Both the position numbers and the translations under genes were made by a program. From JBAZHE01 sp041652555 (GTDB lineage: Bacteria > Patescibacteriota > Patescibacteriia > Patescibacteriales > WJLG01): a stretch of DNA of 30,277 nt. Where the stretch lies: NCBI GenBank assembly GCA_041652555.1, contig JBAZHE010000017.1, forward strand, positions 1 through 30,277. Direction: 5' to 3'. Positions 7,130 to 16,130 of this stretch are shown in pieces. How positions within the stretch are numbered: the stretch's first letter is position 1; every line of letters begins with the position of its first letter. The notes under the pieces are model-generated. The model saw nothing but the letters and a program-made list of their open reading frames with translations. It searched no databases and was not told the origin of the DNA.

Positions 7130-7138
7130 TGTTATAAT
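7130..7138 (+). promoter_or_regulatory. Extended -10 promoter for the flippase gene
   Basis: TGTTATAAT (7130-7138) gives a predicted start near 7145 and about 50 bases of leader to ATG 7196. No convincing -35 is present at 16-18 bases. It is divergent with the minus-strand promoter at 7161-7189, so the two transcripts overlap slightly at their 5' ends. Confidence 0.55.
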
Positions 7139-7160
7139 GATAGTATTACTTTCTATTTAG

Positions 7161-7189
7161 ATTATAGCTAAAATTATAGAATTATTCAA
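7161..7189 (-). promoter_or_regulatory. Sigma70-type promoter for the pilin-glycosidase-ROK operon
   Basis: On the minus strand TTGAAT (7184-7189) and TATAAT (7161-7166) are separated by exactly 17 bases. The expected start near 7154 leaves about 40 bases before the ATG at 7113. Confidence 0.75.
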
Positions 7190-7195
7190 TGACTT

Positions 7196-8647
7196 ATGCG
7201 TTTATCAACTAAAATTGCTTATAATACAATCGCGCAAATAATCGGCAAGGCTTTGGCGACGATTTTGGGTTTGGTGGCTGTAGTGATAATGGCGCGTTAT
7301 TTGGGTCGCCAGGGCTTTGGCGCGTATACGACGATTATAACCTTTTTGTCTTTTTTTGGCATTTTGGCTGATCTCGGTTTAACCTTAGTAGCCGTCCAAA
7401 TGATTACTCGCCCGGGTGCTGATGAAAAAAAAGTTTTGGATAACCTTTTTTCTTTTCGACTTTTTTCCGCTTTATTATTTTTGGCTTTAGCTCCGGCCGT
7501 GGCTTTGCTTTTCCCGTATAGCCATGAAATAAAAATTGGCATTCTTTTGACTGCAGTTTCTTTTTTATTTGTCGCTTTAAATCAAATTTTAGTGGCGGTT
7601 TTCCAAAAAAATTTGCGCTTGGATAAAGTTTCTATTGCCGAAGTGTCCGGCCGGATTGTTTTGGTGTCTGGTGTGGCAGTGGCCACTTTTTTGGATAAGG
7701 GCCTTTTAGTGATGATGCTAGCGATTGTGGCCGGGAGCGCGGTAAATTTTTTCTTGCATTTTTTATTTTCTCGTCGTTTTGTTAAAATCAGTTTGGCTTT
7801 TGATTGGCCAATTTGGCGAGAGGCGGTTCTACTGTCTTGGCCACTGGCGATCACTACAATTTTTAATTTACTATATTTGAAGACTGATATTTTAATTTTG
7901 TCAGCGCTAAAATCGCAAGGCGATGTTGGTCTTTATGGAGCGGCCTATAAAGTTATTGAGGTAGTAACAATGATTCCTTTTATGCTTTCCGGAATAATTT
8001 TGCCGATTTTATCAGCGGCCTGGCTTTCCGGTCAAAATGAATATTTTAAAAAAGTTTTGCAGAAATCTTTAAATTTGATGATTTTTTTAGCCGTACCTTT
8101 TGTTGTTGGCGCGCAAATTTTGTCTCAGCCGGTGATTGCGGCGGTGGGCGGGCCAGATTTTTTCGCCGCTGGAAAAATTCTACAGCTTTTATCAATCGCC
8201 GCTGGCTTGGTTTTTTTAAGCTGTCTTTTGTCTCATGCAGCGGTCGCAGCCGGTAAGCAAAAAGAAATAATTGGCGCTTATTTTTTTACCGCCATTACTT
8301 CGCTGGTTGGCTATTTTGTTTTTATTCCCCGCTATTCATATTTTGGCGCCGCCGCCGTAACTATTTACAGCGAAGCGATAATTACTATTTTTATGCTTTA
8401 TTATATTTGGCGTTTTACTGCTTTTCGGCCACGTTGGCGCATTTTTTGGCAATCTTTGGGCGCTTCTTTGGTTATGGCCGGATTTTTGTTTGTTTTACCT
8501 CAAAGCTGGCTTTACAATTGGCTTGGCTTAAGCGCGGTTTTATTAGTAGCGATAATAATTTACTTTGTATTTTTATATATTTTGGGCGGTTTAACAAAAA
8601 AAGATTTAAATGATTTATTAAACCGGCCAGAAAAAATTAATAAATAA
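7196..8647 (+). CDS. Polysaccharide/oligosaccharide flippase (Wzx/MurJ-like MOP superfamily)
   Basis: A 483 aa polytopic inner-membrane protein with roughly 12-14 hydrophobic helices. The N-terminus (residues 1-60, TKIAYNTIAQIIGKALATILG and ARYLGRQGFGAYTT) is characteristic of the RfbX/Wzx polysaccharide biosynthesis flippase family, which moves lipid-linked oligosaccharides across the membrane. No glycosyltransferases lie beside it, so the substrate cannot be inferred. It is divergent from the pilin-like operon and followed by the pseudouridine synthase with a one-base gap, so the two are probably co-transcribed. No Shine-Dalgarno precedes the ATG. Confidence 0.9.
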   Translation: MRLSTKIAYNTIAQIIGKALATILGLVAVVIMARYLGRQGFGAYTTIITFLSFFGILADLGLTLVAVQMITRPGADEKKVLDNLFSFRLFSALLFLALAPAVALLFPYSHEIKIGILLTAVSFLFVALNQILVAVFQKNLRLDKVSIAEVSGRIVLVSGVAVATFLDKGLLVMMLAIVAGSAVNFFLHFLFSRRFVKISLAFDWPIWREAVLLSWPLAITTIFNLLYLKTDILILSALKSQGDVGLYGAAYKVIEVVTMIPFMLSGIILPILSAAWLSGQNEYFKKVLQKSLNLMIFLAVPFVVGAQILSQPVIAAVGGPDFFAAGKILQLLSIAAGLVFLSCLLSHAAVAAGKQKEIIGAYFFTAITSLVGYFVFIPRYSYFGAAAVTIYSEAIITIFMLYYIWRFTAFRPRWRIFWQSLGASLVMAGFLFVLPQSWLYNWLGLSAVLLVAIIIYFVFLYILGGLTKKDLNDLLNRPEKINK

Positions 8648-8648
8648 A

Positions 8649-9593
8649 ATGAAATATAGAATTAAAAAAATTTCAGCCGGAGAGCGCTTGGATAAATTTT
8701 TGACGGCTAAGAAAAAAAATCTCACTCGTTCCGACGTAGTTCGTTTAATTGAGAGCGGAATGGTTTTGTTGAATGGAAAAGTTCCGTCTAAGCATCAATA
8801 CTTAAAAGAAGATGATATTGTTGACTTGGACAATACCAAGAAAAAAGTCGTTTTGCGCGAATCAATGGCCAAAAGTGAGCCGGAAATAATTTTTGAGAAT
8901 AATGATTTTTTGGTTATCAATAAGCCGGCCGGTTTAATTGTTCATGGCGCGACGCATATCAAGGAAAAAACTTTAGCCGATTGGCTTTTGCAAAAATATC
9001 CGGAATTGAAAAAAGTCGGAGAAAATAGTTATCGCCCAGGTATGATGCATCGCTTAGATAAAGAAGCTAGTGGTTTGATAGTTGTAGCTAAAAACAATGA
9101 AACATTTTTTGCTTTAAAAAAACAATTTCAAGATCGGCTAATTGAAAAAGAATATCTGGCTTTAGTGTATGGAGATGTTTCCAAGGAAAGTGACAAAATA
9201 GATTTTCCCATTAAGCGCGCGATAGCCGGTTATCGCCAGGCGGCTTTCCCTGATAAATATGAAGAAGAAATAGAGGAAGCTGGAGAATTGCGTCAAGCAC
9301 ACACGGAATTTTCTGTGAGCCAGCGTTTTCTAAACTATACTTTATTGCGGGTGAAAATAAAAAGCGGACGTAAGCACCAGATCCGTGTCCATTTTTACGC
9401 TTATGGGCATCCTTTAGTTGGTGACGACCTTTATTCCACCCGCCGGACTAAGAGTTTGAATAAAAAATTAAAATTGGAAAGAATATTTTTAGTATCCACT
9501 TTTTTATCATTCGCGGACGCAACAGGGAAGCGTTACGAGTTTAATTTGCCTTTGCCACTGGAGTTGGAAGAATTTTTGAAAAAAATAAAATAA
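8649..9593 (+). CDS. RluA-family pseudouridine synthase with S4 domain
   Basis: This enzyme isomerises specific uridines in RNA, most likely 23S rRNA. The N-terminal S4 RNA-binding domain covers about residues 8-62 (ERLDKFL..SDVVRLIESGMVLLNGK). The catalytic motif HRLDKEASGLIVVAK has Asp137; the family normally reads HRLDxxTSG, so Ala replaces Thr here. Further signatures are INKPAGLIVHG and the KxGRKHQIRVHF..GHPLVGDDLY block. With 314 aa and an S4 domain it resembles RluD, but RluC-type specificity cannot be excluded. It is co-directional with the flippase (one-base gap), and a strong hairpin terminator follows. Confidence 0.93.
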   Translation: MKYRIKKISAGERLDKFLTAKKKNLTRSDVVRLIESGMVLLNGKVPSKHQYLKEDDIVDLDNTKKKVVLRESMAKSEPEIIFENNDFLVINKPAGLIVHGATHIKEKTLADWLLQKYPELKKVGENSYRPGMMHRLDKEASGLIVVAKNNETFFALKKQFQDRLIEKEYLALVYGDVSKESDKIDFPIKRAIAGYRQAAFPDKYEEEIEEAGELRQAHTEFSVSQRFLNYTLLRVKIKSGRKHQIRVHFYAYGHPLVGDDLYSTRRTKSLNKKLKLERIFLVSTFLSFADATGKRYEFNLPLPLELEEFLKKIK

Positions 9594-9636
9594 GTTGATT
9601 GGGGATTAGTTGATTGTTTAAATAGTTATAAACTTC

Positions 9637-9683
9637 AAAACACAAAAAGTGTCCGATTACTCGAACACTTTTTGTGTTTTTTA
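9637..9683. terminator. Strong bidirectional intrinsic terminator
   Basis: A perfect 16-bp stem (9637-9652 with 9665-9680) has a loop that can form three further pairs. T-runs lie at the 3' side on both strands. It separates the convergent pseudouridine synthase gene and the giant surface protein gene. Confidence 0.9.
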
Positions 9684-9693
9684 ATCCCTTTGG

Positions 9694-9730
9694 GGGTGCC
9701 ATAGTTCCCGTACTCGGGACTGTGGCACCC
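9694..9730. repeat. 37-bp near-perfect palindrome downstream of the surface protein gene
   Basis: GGGTGCCA at 9694-9701 and TGGCACCC at 9723-9730 are exact complements. The interior (AGTTCCCG against CGGGACT around TACT) continues the palindrome with few mismatches. It lies 10 bases from the stop of the giant gene. It is GC-rich against its AT-rich surroundings and resembles a REP-type intergenic repeat. Confidence 0.75.
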
Positions 9731-9740
9731 AATTTGCAAT

Positions 9741-12700
9741 CTATCTCTTAGCACCCGAGTAAGCAATAGCCCTAACTACGTCCCATTCTTCAGCAGAGAC
9801 CGGATTTTTTTTGTAGACATACTTAAACGTAAGAATAGCCACCTTCTCGCTCGACATATTTCTATTCGCCGGCCTGAGTCCATAAGCCATAACTGTCACC
9901 GCCGCATTATCATTAGCCTGGTTCATATTAGCGTCTCTTAAATATACTTTTTTGAATTGTACCTTAGCTCTGTTTTCAGCGGTTAGACTTCTCTGGGTTG
10001 GCCAGCGTCCGTTAGCTATCTTAATAATATCTTGCCAATCCAATTCATTCTTCGGTAGTCTGCTCAGGGCAGATCTAAACGAAGCAATACTTCCACCTCT
10101 TTCGCCGGCACCGATTATTCCGGTCGTCTGGGTGCCGTTGTGAATGAAATAGGCAATATTGTATCTATCATCCTGAGAGAGAACTCTTTCGGCTAGAGCA
10201 ACTATCTTGTCATAAATAGTTTTTTCTAAATCAGTGAAATTAACAAAAACAATCTGTTCTCTAACTTGTTTAGCCTCTTCTTGGCTCACTTGGTCAACAA
10301 TGCTTCCTGGTAAACCATAGAGCGTGGCGTAATTACTATTGGTATTAGTATTGTTATTTGTGTTGGTATTTTCTGTTTGTTCTTCGTTGTTGTTGTTTGT
10401 ATTCTCTTCGGTAGTAGTTGCTTGCTCTTCGTTGCTATTCAAATCAGTGGTAGCAAAAACTATTGTTGGTTGAGAATAGGAAGAGCTGTAATAGCTGTAG
10501 ATAGCATAATAGTATTTCTGGTTGTCAGCTAGTCCGGTATCGATAAATGAACTGATTAATGAATTAGTGGTGGTATAGACTAATGTAGCAGTGGTATCAC
10601 CGGAGGAAGCGGGAGCACTATTTAGTTTTCTTAGAATTTTTACTCCAGAGAAATACCAGGTGACACTGGGGTTAGTCCAATTGAGAGTGATTTTTTTGTT
10701 GCCGCCTAGAGCGGAAGCTAGGGTTACTTGGGGGACGGTAATACTTCCTCCACCGCCTCCTCCGCCTCCGCCGGAAGAACAGGCCCCGCAGTCCGTGGAA
10801 CAAGTGGAGCAGGTTTCGCCGTTATTGCAACTGCTATCACCGCAATAGGCGACGTTGGAACAGGTAATCGTAACATTGGAGACATTAGCGCTAGAGATTG
10901 TTCCGGAACCGTTGGTAACTGCGCAGGATTGATGGGTTGGATTGGTTAGAACGGTTACTGCATAGCTGGCGCTATCATTTAATTCGGTATCAAATGTGAA
11001 TGCTCCACTGGTAGTAGTAGAAATATCATCAGATTCATTGTTTTGAATAACTACAGTGCCGGAGAGACCAGTGATTGTTCCGCCGACAGTGTAGGTGGAT
11101 GGGGTAAGAGTTGTGAATGTATAATCACTGGAAGTAGCGACATTGCCTAGAGTATCAGCGACTTCAATTTGGAAATGATAATCAGTAGTAGTGGCTAGAC
11201 TGGAGATAGTAATGGAATGGGTAGTTGTTGGAGTATCAGAGGTTGAGGTGGAGCCATAACTGTCACTTTCGCCGTAGTAGATGGTGGAGGTGGCTTCTTC
11301 GTTGGTAGTAAATGTGATTGTAGCTGTGGTGTTAGTGGTAGAGGAAGAGATATCGGCTATTTGAGGAGGGGTGGAATCAATACCGGTGGTAGTGAAAATA
11401 TTATCCGAGGAAGAGGAAGTGTTGCCATAGGTATCGGTAGAGAATATTTTGAAATGATAATCAGAACCAGAGTCTAGGCCGGAGAGATTAATAGTGTGAG
11501 TGGTGGAGGCTAGCTCATTGGAGGAGGAAGCCAAGTCGTAGGAAACGGTTGAACCGTAAGAGACAGAGGAAGTGGCATTCTCGTTAGTCGTCCAGGTGAT
11601 TGTAGCGGTGGTGGTATCAGTAGAGCTCGCTATAGCGGAAATGGTTGGGGCAGTGGAATCAATCGTGACTGTGTCGGAAACGAGGCCGGTGGAAATATTG
11701 TTATAGGTGTCTTTGACCCAGGCGTAGAGAGTTTTAGCGCCGTCGGAGATAAATGTGAAAACCGACCAGACAGTGCCTGACCAATATCCATTGCCAACTG
11801 CGGGAGCGGTGGAGGTTTCGGTTACCAGATAACCGGTAATCGGACTGCCTCCGGTGGTAGAGGCGGTAAATGTGTTGATATTCACCGTTAGCGAAGAGGA
11901 AGTAGCTTCGGTAATATCAAATTCGGTGACAGTTGGGTTAGTTTCGTCATCAGTGGTGAATGTGTAATCGGATGAGGTGGCTGTGCCAGAGGCGTTATTG
12001 GCTTCGATGTAGAAATGATATTGAGTGTATTCAAGTAGACCAGAGAGATTTATGGAATGAGAGGTGTTTAGAGTGTCAGAGGAGGAGGCTTGGTCGTAGG
12101 TTTGGCTATTGGCGTTGTAATAGGTGTCGGTGGCGTAGTGGATGGTGGAGGTGGCTTCGACGGAAGTGATGAAAGTGATGGTAGTAGTAGTTGCGGTGGT
12201 GGAGGTAGAAATGCCAGAAATGGTTGGTGTAAAACATGATTGATAGCAAGCGCTTGAATTAAAAACTCCACCAGCTCCTAAATTTTGCGATTCAAAGCAT
12301 GTCTTTGCTGGTATAATTTCATTAACAACACTATTAAAATTATTAGTTTCTGGACCATATGCCGGCCATGCAACACTACCAAACCACGATGGTTTAGATG
12401 AAAGATAAAAAGATGGCGGTAAATTTTGACTTACAAAAGTATTATCCGGCCGCTCGCTAACGTTCCACTGAACAGAATTATTAATATAATCAAAATTACC
12501 CCATCGAAGAAATGTATCAGCAACATTAGTGTCACTTATCACGCCAGATCCGTCAGAGGAATGTCCTAACCTGTACATACCACAGTTATTAGAATCACCT
12601 AATTCATAAACACAATTTCCGCTATCATAAGATAATTGCCCCAACATATTACCTACAACATTCACACCATACTGAAACTGCTGAATGTCAATAGCCCACT

Positions 12701-15700
12701 TAGCACCATTTTTCCATGTCGGACCAGCATCAACGCTATTTCTAAAAATTGTATTATGACCACCACCACCGTGAGTGTAATCAAAAGCTAACCTACCATT
12801 TACTAAATTTCCCTCCCAAAGATTCATATTTGGATGTGCTCCATGATTAGAAAGTGCCGCCGTATTCCAATCAAGATTATTATAAACAATTCCGTTTAGA
12901 ACATAATTATAAGCTATTACATTCCCAACACCGGGGCCTTCAAATACGATTGCGTGGCGAGAACTATCAATTATGTTGTTTTGTATTAAATTATCAGTAT
13001 CTGGCCCATTTGCAAAATGAATACCATAATTTCTGCCACTCTCATACCCAAATCCAGTATAAGAAATTCCTAAACTTTGTCCACCATCAACTCCAACACT
13101 TAAAAAACCATCATCAGAGCCATAATCGTTATGCCCCATAAACAAAAAATTATCAATTACTTCACTACCATAAGTGTAATCGATACTATAATGATCTCCT
13201 TTACCCATACTGGTTTCCACCCCTTTTGCCCAGCAATTTGCACATTCAAACATACTTACAATATGAGAAACTGCCGACCCTATATTGTCTTTTCGTTCAA
13301 TTAATAAGCTTTCTAAACCAACATTTTCTATCATATTAACTATATATATCCGCGGGCTAAGACTAGAAATATAATCAGCATAAAGTGGGCGATTAAGAGT
13401 GATTACCGATCCATTTATACTTGTTACTTTTGCGATTTGAGCAATACAACGAAGTCCTGAACTATAGCCATTCCCAGAGCGATCTGTACATAAATAAGAA
13501 CTACTATTTAAATCAATATCTGCTGAGTTAAGTTCGTCTACGACTACATATTGCCCAACCGAAAAAGTTCCTGCCCCACCTAATACAACTTGATTCTCTC
13601 CTTTAGAATAATCCCCAGAGAGCGCAACAGCTGCTCCAAAACTTGAATTTCGTCTTCCCATTTTCACCCCAATACCTGAACCGCTTATTTCTATTTTACT
13701 ACCAACACCGGCACCCTTCACTAAAATACTTTTATCTATATACAACACAGATGAAATTAGGTAGGTTCCTGTTGGTAAATAAACAATATCTCCATTATTT
13801 GCTGCATCGATAGCATTTTGAATTGCCACTGTGTCATCGGTCACTCCATCCCCTACAGCTCCATAAAGCAAAACATTCAAAATAGTTCCATCAACCTCAG
13901 GCACCCCTCCAGGAATACCAACGTTAGACCAATCAATAGCTCTGTCATAATCTAAAATTCCAGACCAAAAAGTAGCCGAAGTACTACCGGAAAAGCTTGA
14001 GGTAAGCGAAGATTCGTTTTCGGCCACGTCGTAAGCAGAAACTGCATAGGTATAAGTAAGTTGCGGGCTTAATCCTGAATCAAAAAACAAAAGATTGCTT
14101 GTGGTTGCGTAAACAGATGAGGGCACGCAAGATCCAAAACAACGATAAATATTATAACCGGCAACACCAATATTATCAGAAGCAGCGGACCAAGAAATAG
14201 AAATAGAACTAGTTGTCGATGAAATAACAGATGGATTAAGAGGAACTGATGGGTTGGTGGCATCTAAAGCAATTACGGCGGATTGACTCTCTGAGATATT
14301 TCCAGCTTCATCTTTAGCCCAAGCATACAAAGTTTTTAACCCATCAGAATCAAAAACATATTCTGATTGTGATGTTCCAGCCCAACCAGAATCATCAACG
14401 GTTGGAGTCCCAGATGCCTCAGTTAAAAGATACCCACTTACGGATACGTTATCCGTAGCAGTAAAGGCTGTAATTGGTATAGTTAAAGAACGTGAACTCA
14501 CTGGAATTATAAAAGTAGTTATTGTAGGACTCACTATATCAATACCATATTCATCTGCACCAATATCCCAACTCAAACCATATGGCCTCCCATCCCCATC
14601 AATATCCTTATTAAAAACTATATTGACATCGGAAGCAATAGCGCCATAATCTTTTGCGCCAACATCGGCAGAAGTTAAATGATAATCTCGATTACCAGCA
14701 TCCACAAAACTAAAGGTAATTCCTGGGACATTAGTCGCATCCCTATCGTTCAAATTCCCTCCGCCCGTCACGGTGTAGCCTATTGTCGTCGCATCTGTGG
14801 CATTATAATTAGTACCATCCCCAAAAACCCCTGAAGCATCCAATGTATTTTGAAAAAAAAGATTATTTTTAGCATAAGCTACTGGGGTATTAGAAAGAAG
14901 TATGCCTAATCCATTATTAGCAATGGTATTATTATATAAATAAGCCGTTATAGGAGCGCTAAGTTGCACGCCGTAATCAGCGTCTACACCATGAATAAAA
15001 CCGTAAATTAAATTATTATATATTTTCAAAATCTTACCAGTTGCTGCATTGTACTTTCTATCAATCCCAGTATTTCTAGTTCCGCTTTGTGTTATACTTG
15101 CCTTTATAATACAGTTAGATATAACCACTTCCGAAGCCGTCGTTGGGGTAATAGCAATGCCAATTTTGTCACTATCATAAGTCAATATTAACCCTATTTG
15201 CAAACCATCAAATCTAACATACGCGGCTGAAGAAGATATCGCTGTAGCACGATTTATTTCCATGCGATACGCTGTCGTATTCCACACACCAGTATGTCTC
15301 TGGTTTTGATTAACTTCAGCCACCGTACTGGTTGGAGTATAAATTCTAATATAATTATTAGTGCCAGTAGTCCAATCGTTAATTGTAGTGGAGATGGTGT
15401 CGGCACCGGAATCATAATAACAGGGAATATTAAGAATGTAATTTCCAATTGTTATATTAGAGGTATTCAGATGAGAAGCATTAGCGGCTCCAGGAGTTGC
15501 ACTACCAACGGCAGCATTAAGACTATTAAAGGCATGAGCTATTTTTATAACAGTAGCTGTGGTAGTAGCAGTCGGTGTGCCACCAGAGGCGGTAATGACA
15601 TTCCAAGTAGTTGAGGATACTTTAGCGGAAATATAGGCAGTAGTAGTAGCGGAAGCGTTGCCGTAAGAGATTTGATCACCAACACCCATGTTGATAGCTG

Positions 15701-15974
15701 TTTGAGGTTCAAAAAAGGTAGCAACTCCGCCAGATATATCTACAGTAAGCGGATTAGTGACACAATCACTATCAACACAAGTCTTGTGATCGTTGGTATT
15801 TTGACCGACAGAATAATAAATATTGACTTCGCCGGCGGCTTTAACGTCTTTGGTTTGCCAGAGATTGTTGATGTGAGGATAGAGAATTACAGCGACAGCA
15901 AACAATGATAATCCTAGGAGTGATAGGAGGATTGTTCGAGGTTTGGATGAGAGAGTTTTTTTGATTTTTAACAT
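9741..15974 (-). CDS. Giant modular cell-surface protein with beta-helix and FN3-like modules
   Basis: The 2077 aa product has an N-terminal signal or anchor segment (about residues 15-33). Residues about 50-480 look like a right-handed beta-helix with NNTI/NNL repeats. FN3-like modules follow (about 482-670). A pectate-lyase-superfamily domain is next: GAVGDGVTDDTVAIQNAID at about 703-722, then GTY and a beta-helix ending near SKPSWFGSVAWPAYGP (about 1185-1205). Thr/Ser-rich FN3-like modules span about 1255-1630. A Cys motif CGDSSCNNGETCSTC sits near 1710, then Gly9 and another FN3-like domain. An Asn/Thr/Glu linker (about 1845-1882) leads to a 195-residue C-terminal domain with DWQDIIKIANGRWP and NDNAAVTVMAYGLRP. 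The likely role is adhesion or glycan binding or cleavage at the surface; catalysis is unproven. Codon use changes sharply near 12235, suggesting mosaic origin. A candidate promoter lies 450 bases upstream. Confidence 0.88.
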   Translation of the reverse strand: MLKIKKTLSSKPRTILLSLLGLSLFAVAVILYPHINNLWQTKDVKAAGEVNIYYSVGQNTNDHKTCVDSDCVTNPLTVDISGGVATFFEPQTAINMGVGDQISYGNASATTTAYISAKVSSTTWNVITASGGTPTATTTATVIKIAHAFNSLNAAVGSATPGAANASHLNTSNITIGNYILNIPCYYDSGADTISTTINDWTTGTNNYIRIYTPTSTVAEVNQNQRHTGVWNTTAYRMEINRATAISSSAAYVRFDGLQIGLILTYDSDKIGIAITPTTASEVVISNCIIKASITQSGTRNTGIDRKYNAATGKILKIYNNLIYGFIHGVDADYGVQLSAPITAYLYNNTIANNGLGILLSNTPVAYAKNNLFFQNTLDASGVFGDGTNYNATDATTIGYTVTGGGNLNDRDATNVPGITFSFVDAGNRDYHLTSADVGAKDYGAIASDVNIVFNKDIDGDGRPYGLSWDIGADEYGIDIVSPTITTFIIPVSSRSLTIPITAFTATDNVSVSGYLLTEASGTPTVDDSGWAGTSQSEYVFDSDGLKTLYAWAKDEAGNISESQSAVIALDATNPSVPLNPSVISSTTSSISISWSAASDNIGVAGYNIYRCFGSCVPSSVYATTSNLLFFDSGLSPQLTYTYAVSAYDVAENESSLTSSFSGSTSATFWSGILDYDRAIDWSNVGIPGGVPEVDGTILNVLLYGAVGDGVTDDTVAIQNAIDAANNGDIVYLPTGTYLISSVLYIDKSILVKGAGVGSKIEISGSGIGVKMGRRNSSFGAAVALSGDYSKGENQVVLGGAGTFSVGQYVVVDELNSADIDLNSSSYLCTDRSGNGYSSGLRCIAQIAKVTSINGSVITLNRPLYADYISSLSPRIYIVNMIENVGLESLLIERKDNIGSAVSHIVSMFECANCWAKGVETSMGKGDHYSIDYTYGSEVIDNFLFMGHNDYGSDDGFLSVGVDGGQSLGISYTGFGYESGRNYGIHFANGPDTDNLIQNNIIDSSRHAIVFEGPGVGNVIAYNYVLNGIVYNNLDWNTAALSNHGAHPNMNLWEGNLVNGRLAFDYTHGGGGHNTIFRNSVDAGPTWKNGAKWAIDIQQFQYGVNVVGNMLGQLSYDSGNCVYELGDSNNCGMYRLGHSSDGSGVISDTNVADTFLRWGNFDYINNSVQWNVSERPDNTFVSQNLPPSFYLSSKPSWFGSVAWPAYGPETNNFNSVVNEIIPAKTCFESQNLGAGGVFNSSACYQSCFTPTISGISTSTTATTTTITFITSVEATSTIHYATDTYYNANSQTYDQASSSDTLNTSHSINLSGLLEYTQYHFYIEANNASGTATSSDYTFTTDDETNPTVTEFDITEATSSSLTVNINTFTASTTGGSPITGYLVTETSTAPAVGNGYWSGTVWSVFTFISDGAKTLYAWVKDTYNNISTGLVSDTVTIDSTAPTISAIASSTDTTTATITWTTNENATSSVSYGSTVSYDLASSSNELASTTHTINLSGLDSGSDYHFKIFSTDTYGNTSSSSDNIFTTTGIDSTPPQIADISSSTTNTTATITFTTNEEATSTIYYGESDSYGSTSTSDTPTTTHSITISSLATTTDYHFQIEVADTLGNVATSSDYTFTTLTPSTYTVGGTITGLSGTVVIQNNESDDISTTTSGAFTFDTELNDSASYAVTVLTNPTHQSCAVTNGSGTISSANVSNVTITCSNVAYCGDSSCNNGETCSTCSTDCGACSSGGGGGGGGGSITVPQVTLASALGGNKKITLNWTNPSVTWYFSGVKILRKLNSAPASSGDTTATLVYTTTNSLISSFIDTGLADNQKYYYAIYSYYSSSYSQPTIVFATTDLNSNEEQATTTEENTNNNNEEQTENTNTNNNTNTNSNYATLYGLPGSIVDQVSQEEAKQVREQIVFVNFTDLEKTIYDKIVALAERVLSQDDRYNIAYFIHNGTQTTGIIGAGERGGSIASFRSALSRLPKNELDWQDIIKIANGRWPTQRSLTAENRAKVQFKKVYLRDANMNQANDNAAVTVMAYGLRPANRNMSSEKVAILTFKYVYKKNPVSAEEWDVVRAIAYSGAKR
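11487..12200 (-). repeat. Module block shared with the second surface protein (inverted copy A)
   Basis: This part of the 2077 aa gene encodes Thr/Ser-rich modules nearly identical to those encoded at 29575-30277 on the plus strand. Shared runs include YTFTTDD, SSLTVNINTFTASTTGGSPI, GYLVTETSTAPAV and GAKTLYAWVKD. DNA identity is visibly high. The two copies are in opposite orientation about 17 kb apart. The block may extend further, but the other copy is cut by the window end. Confidence 0.85.
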
Positions 15975-16020
15975 ATTTTTTATAATTATTTTATTGATTT
16001 ATTTTTTGATTTAACTTAAT

Positions 16021-16109
16021 CCGTACTCCGGGCCTCACACACCCCGTCACCCTGCGGGTGCCCACCCCTCTCTAGAGGGGAGATTCCTCGCTCCGTTCGG
16101 AATGACAAA
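16021..16109. repeat. Composite of intergenic palindromes upstream of the surface protein
   Basis: Several small hairpins lie in a row: CACCC/GGGTG (about 16048-16060), CCCTCT/AGAGGG (about 16067-16079) and TTCC/GGAA around CTCGCTCCGTT. It ends in GGAATGACA, the same end word as the REP-like elements at 435 and 20224. It is GC-rich against its surroundings and shows no coding signal. Confidence 0.6.
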
Positions 16110-16130
16110 AAAATGGCAACAAAAATTATA

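Noticed and set aside
10591..10848. Proline-rich plus-strand open frame
   Set aside because: It is the antisense of the Gly9 and Cys-motif part of the giant surface gene, so a shadow frame.
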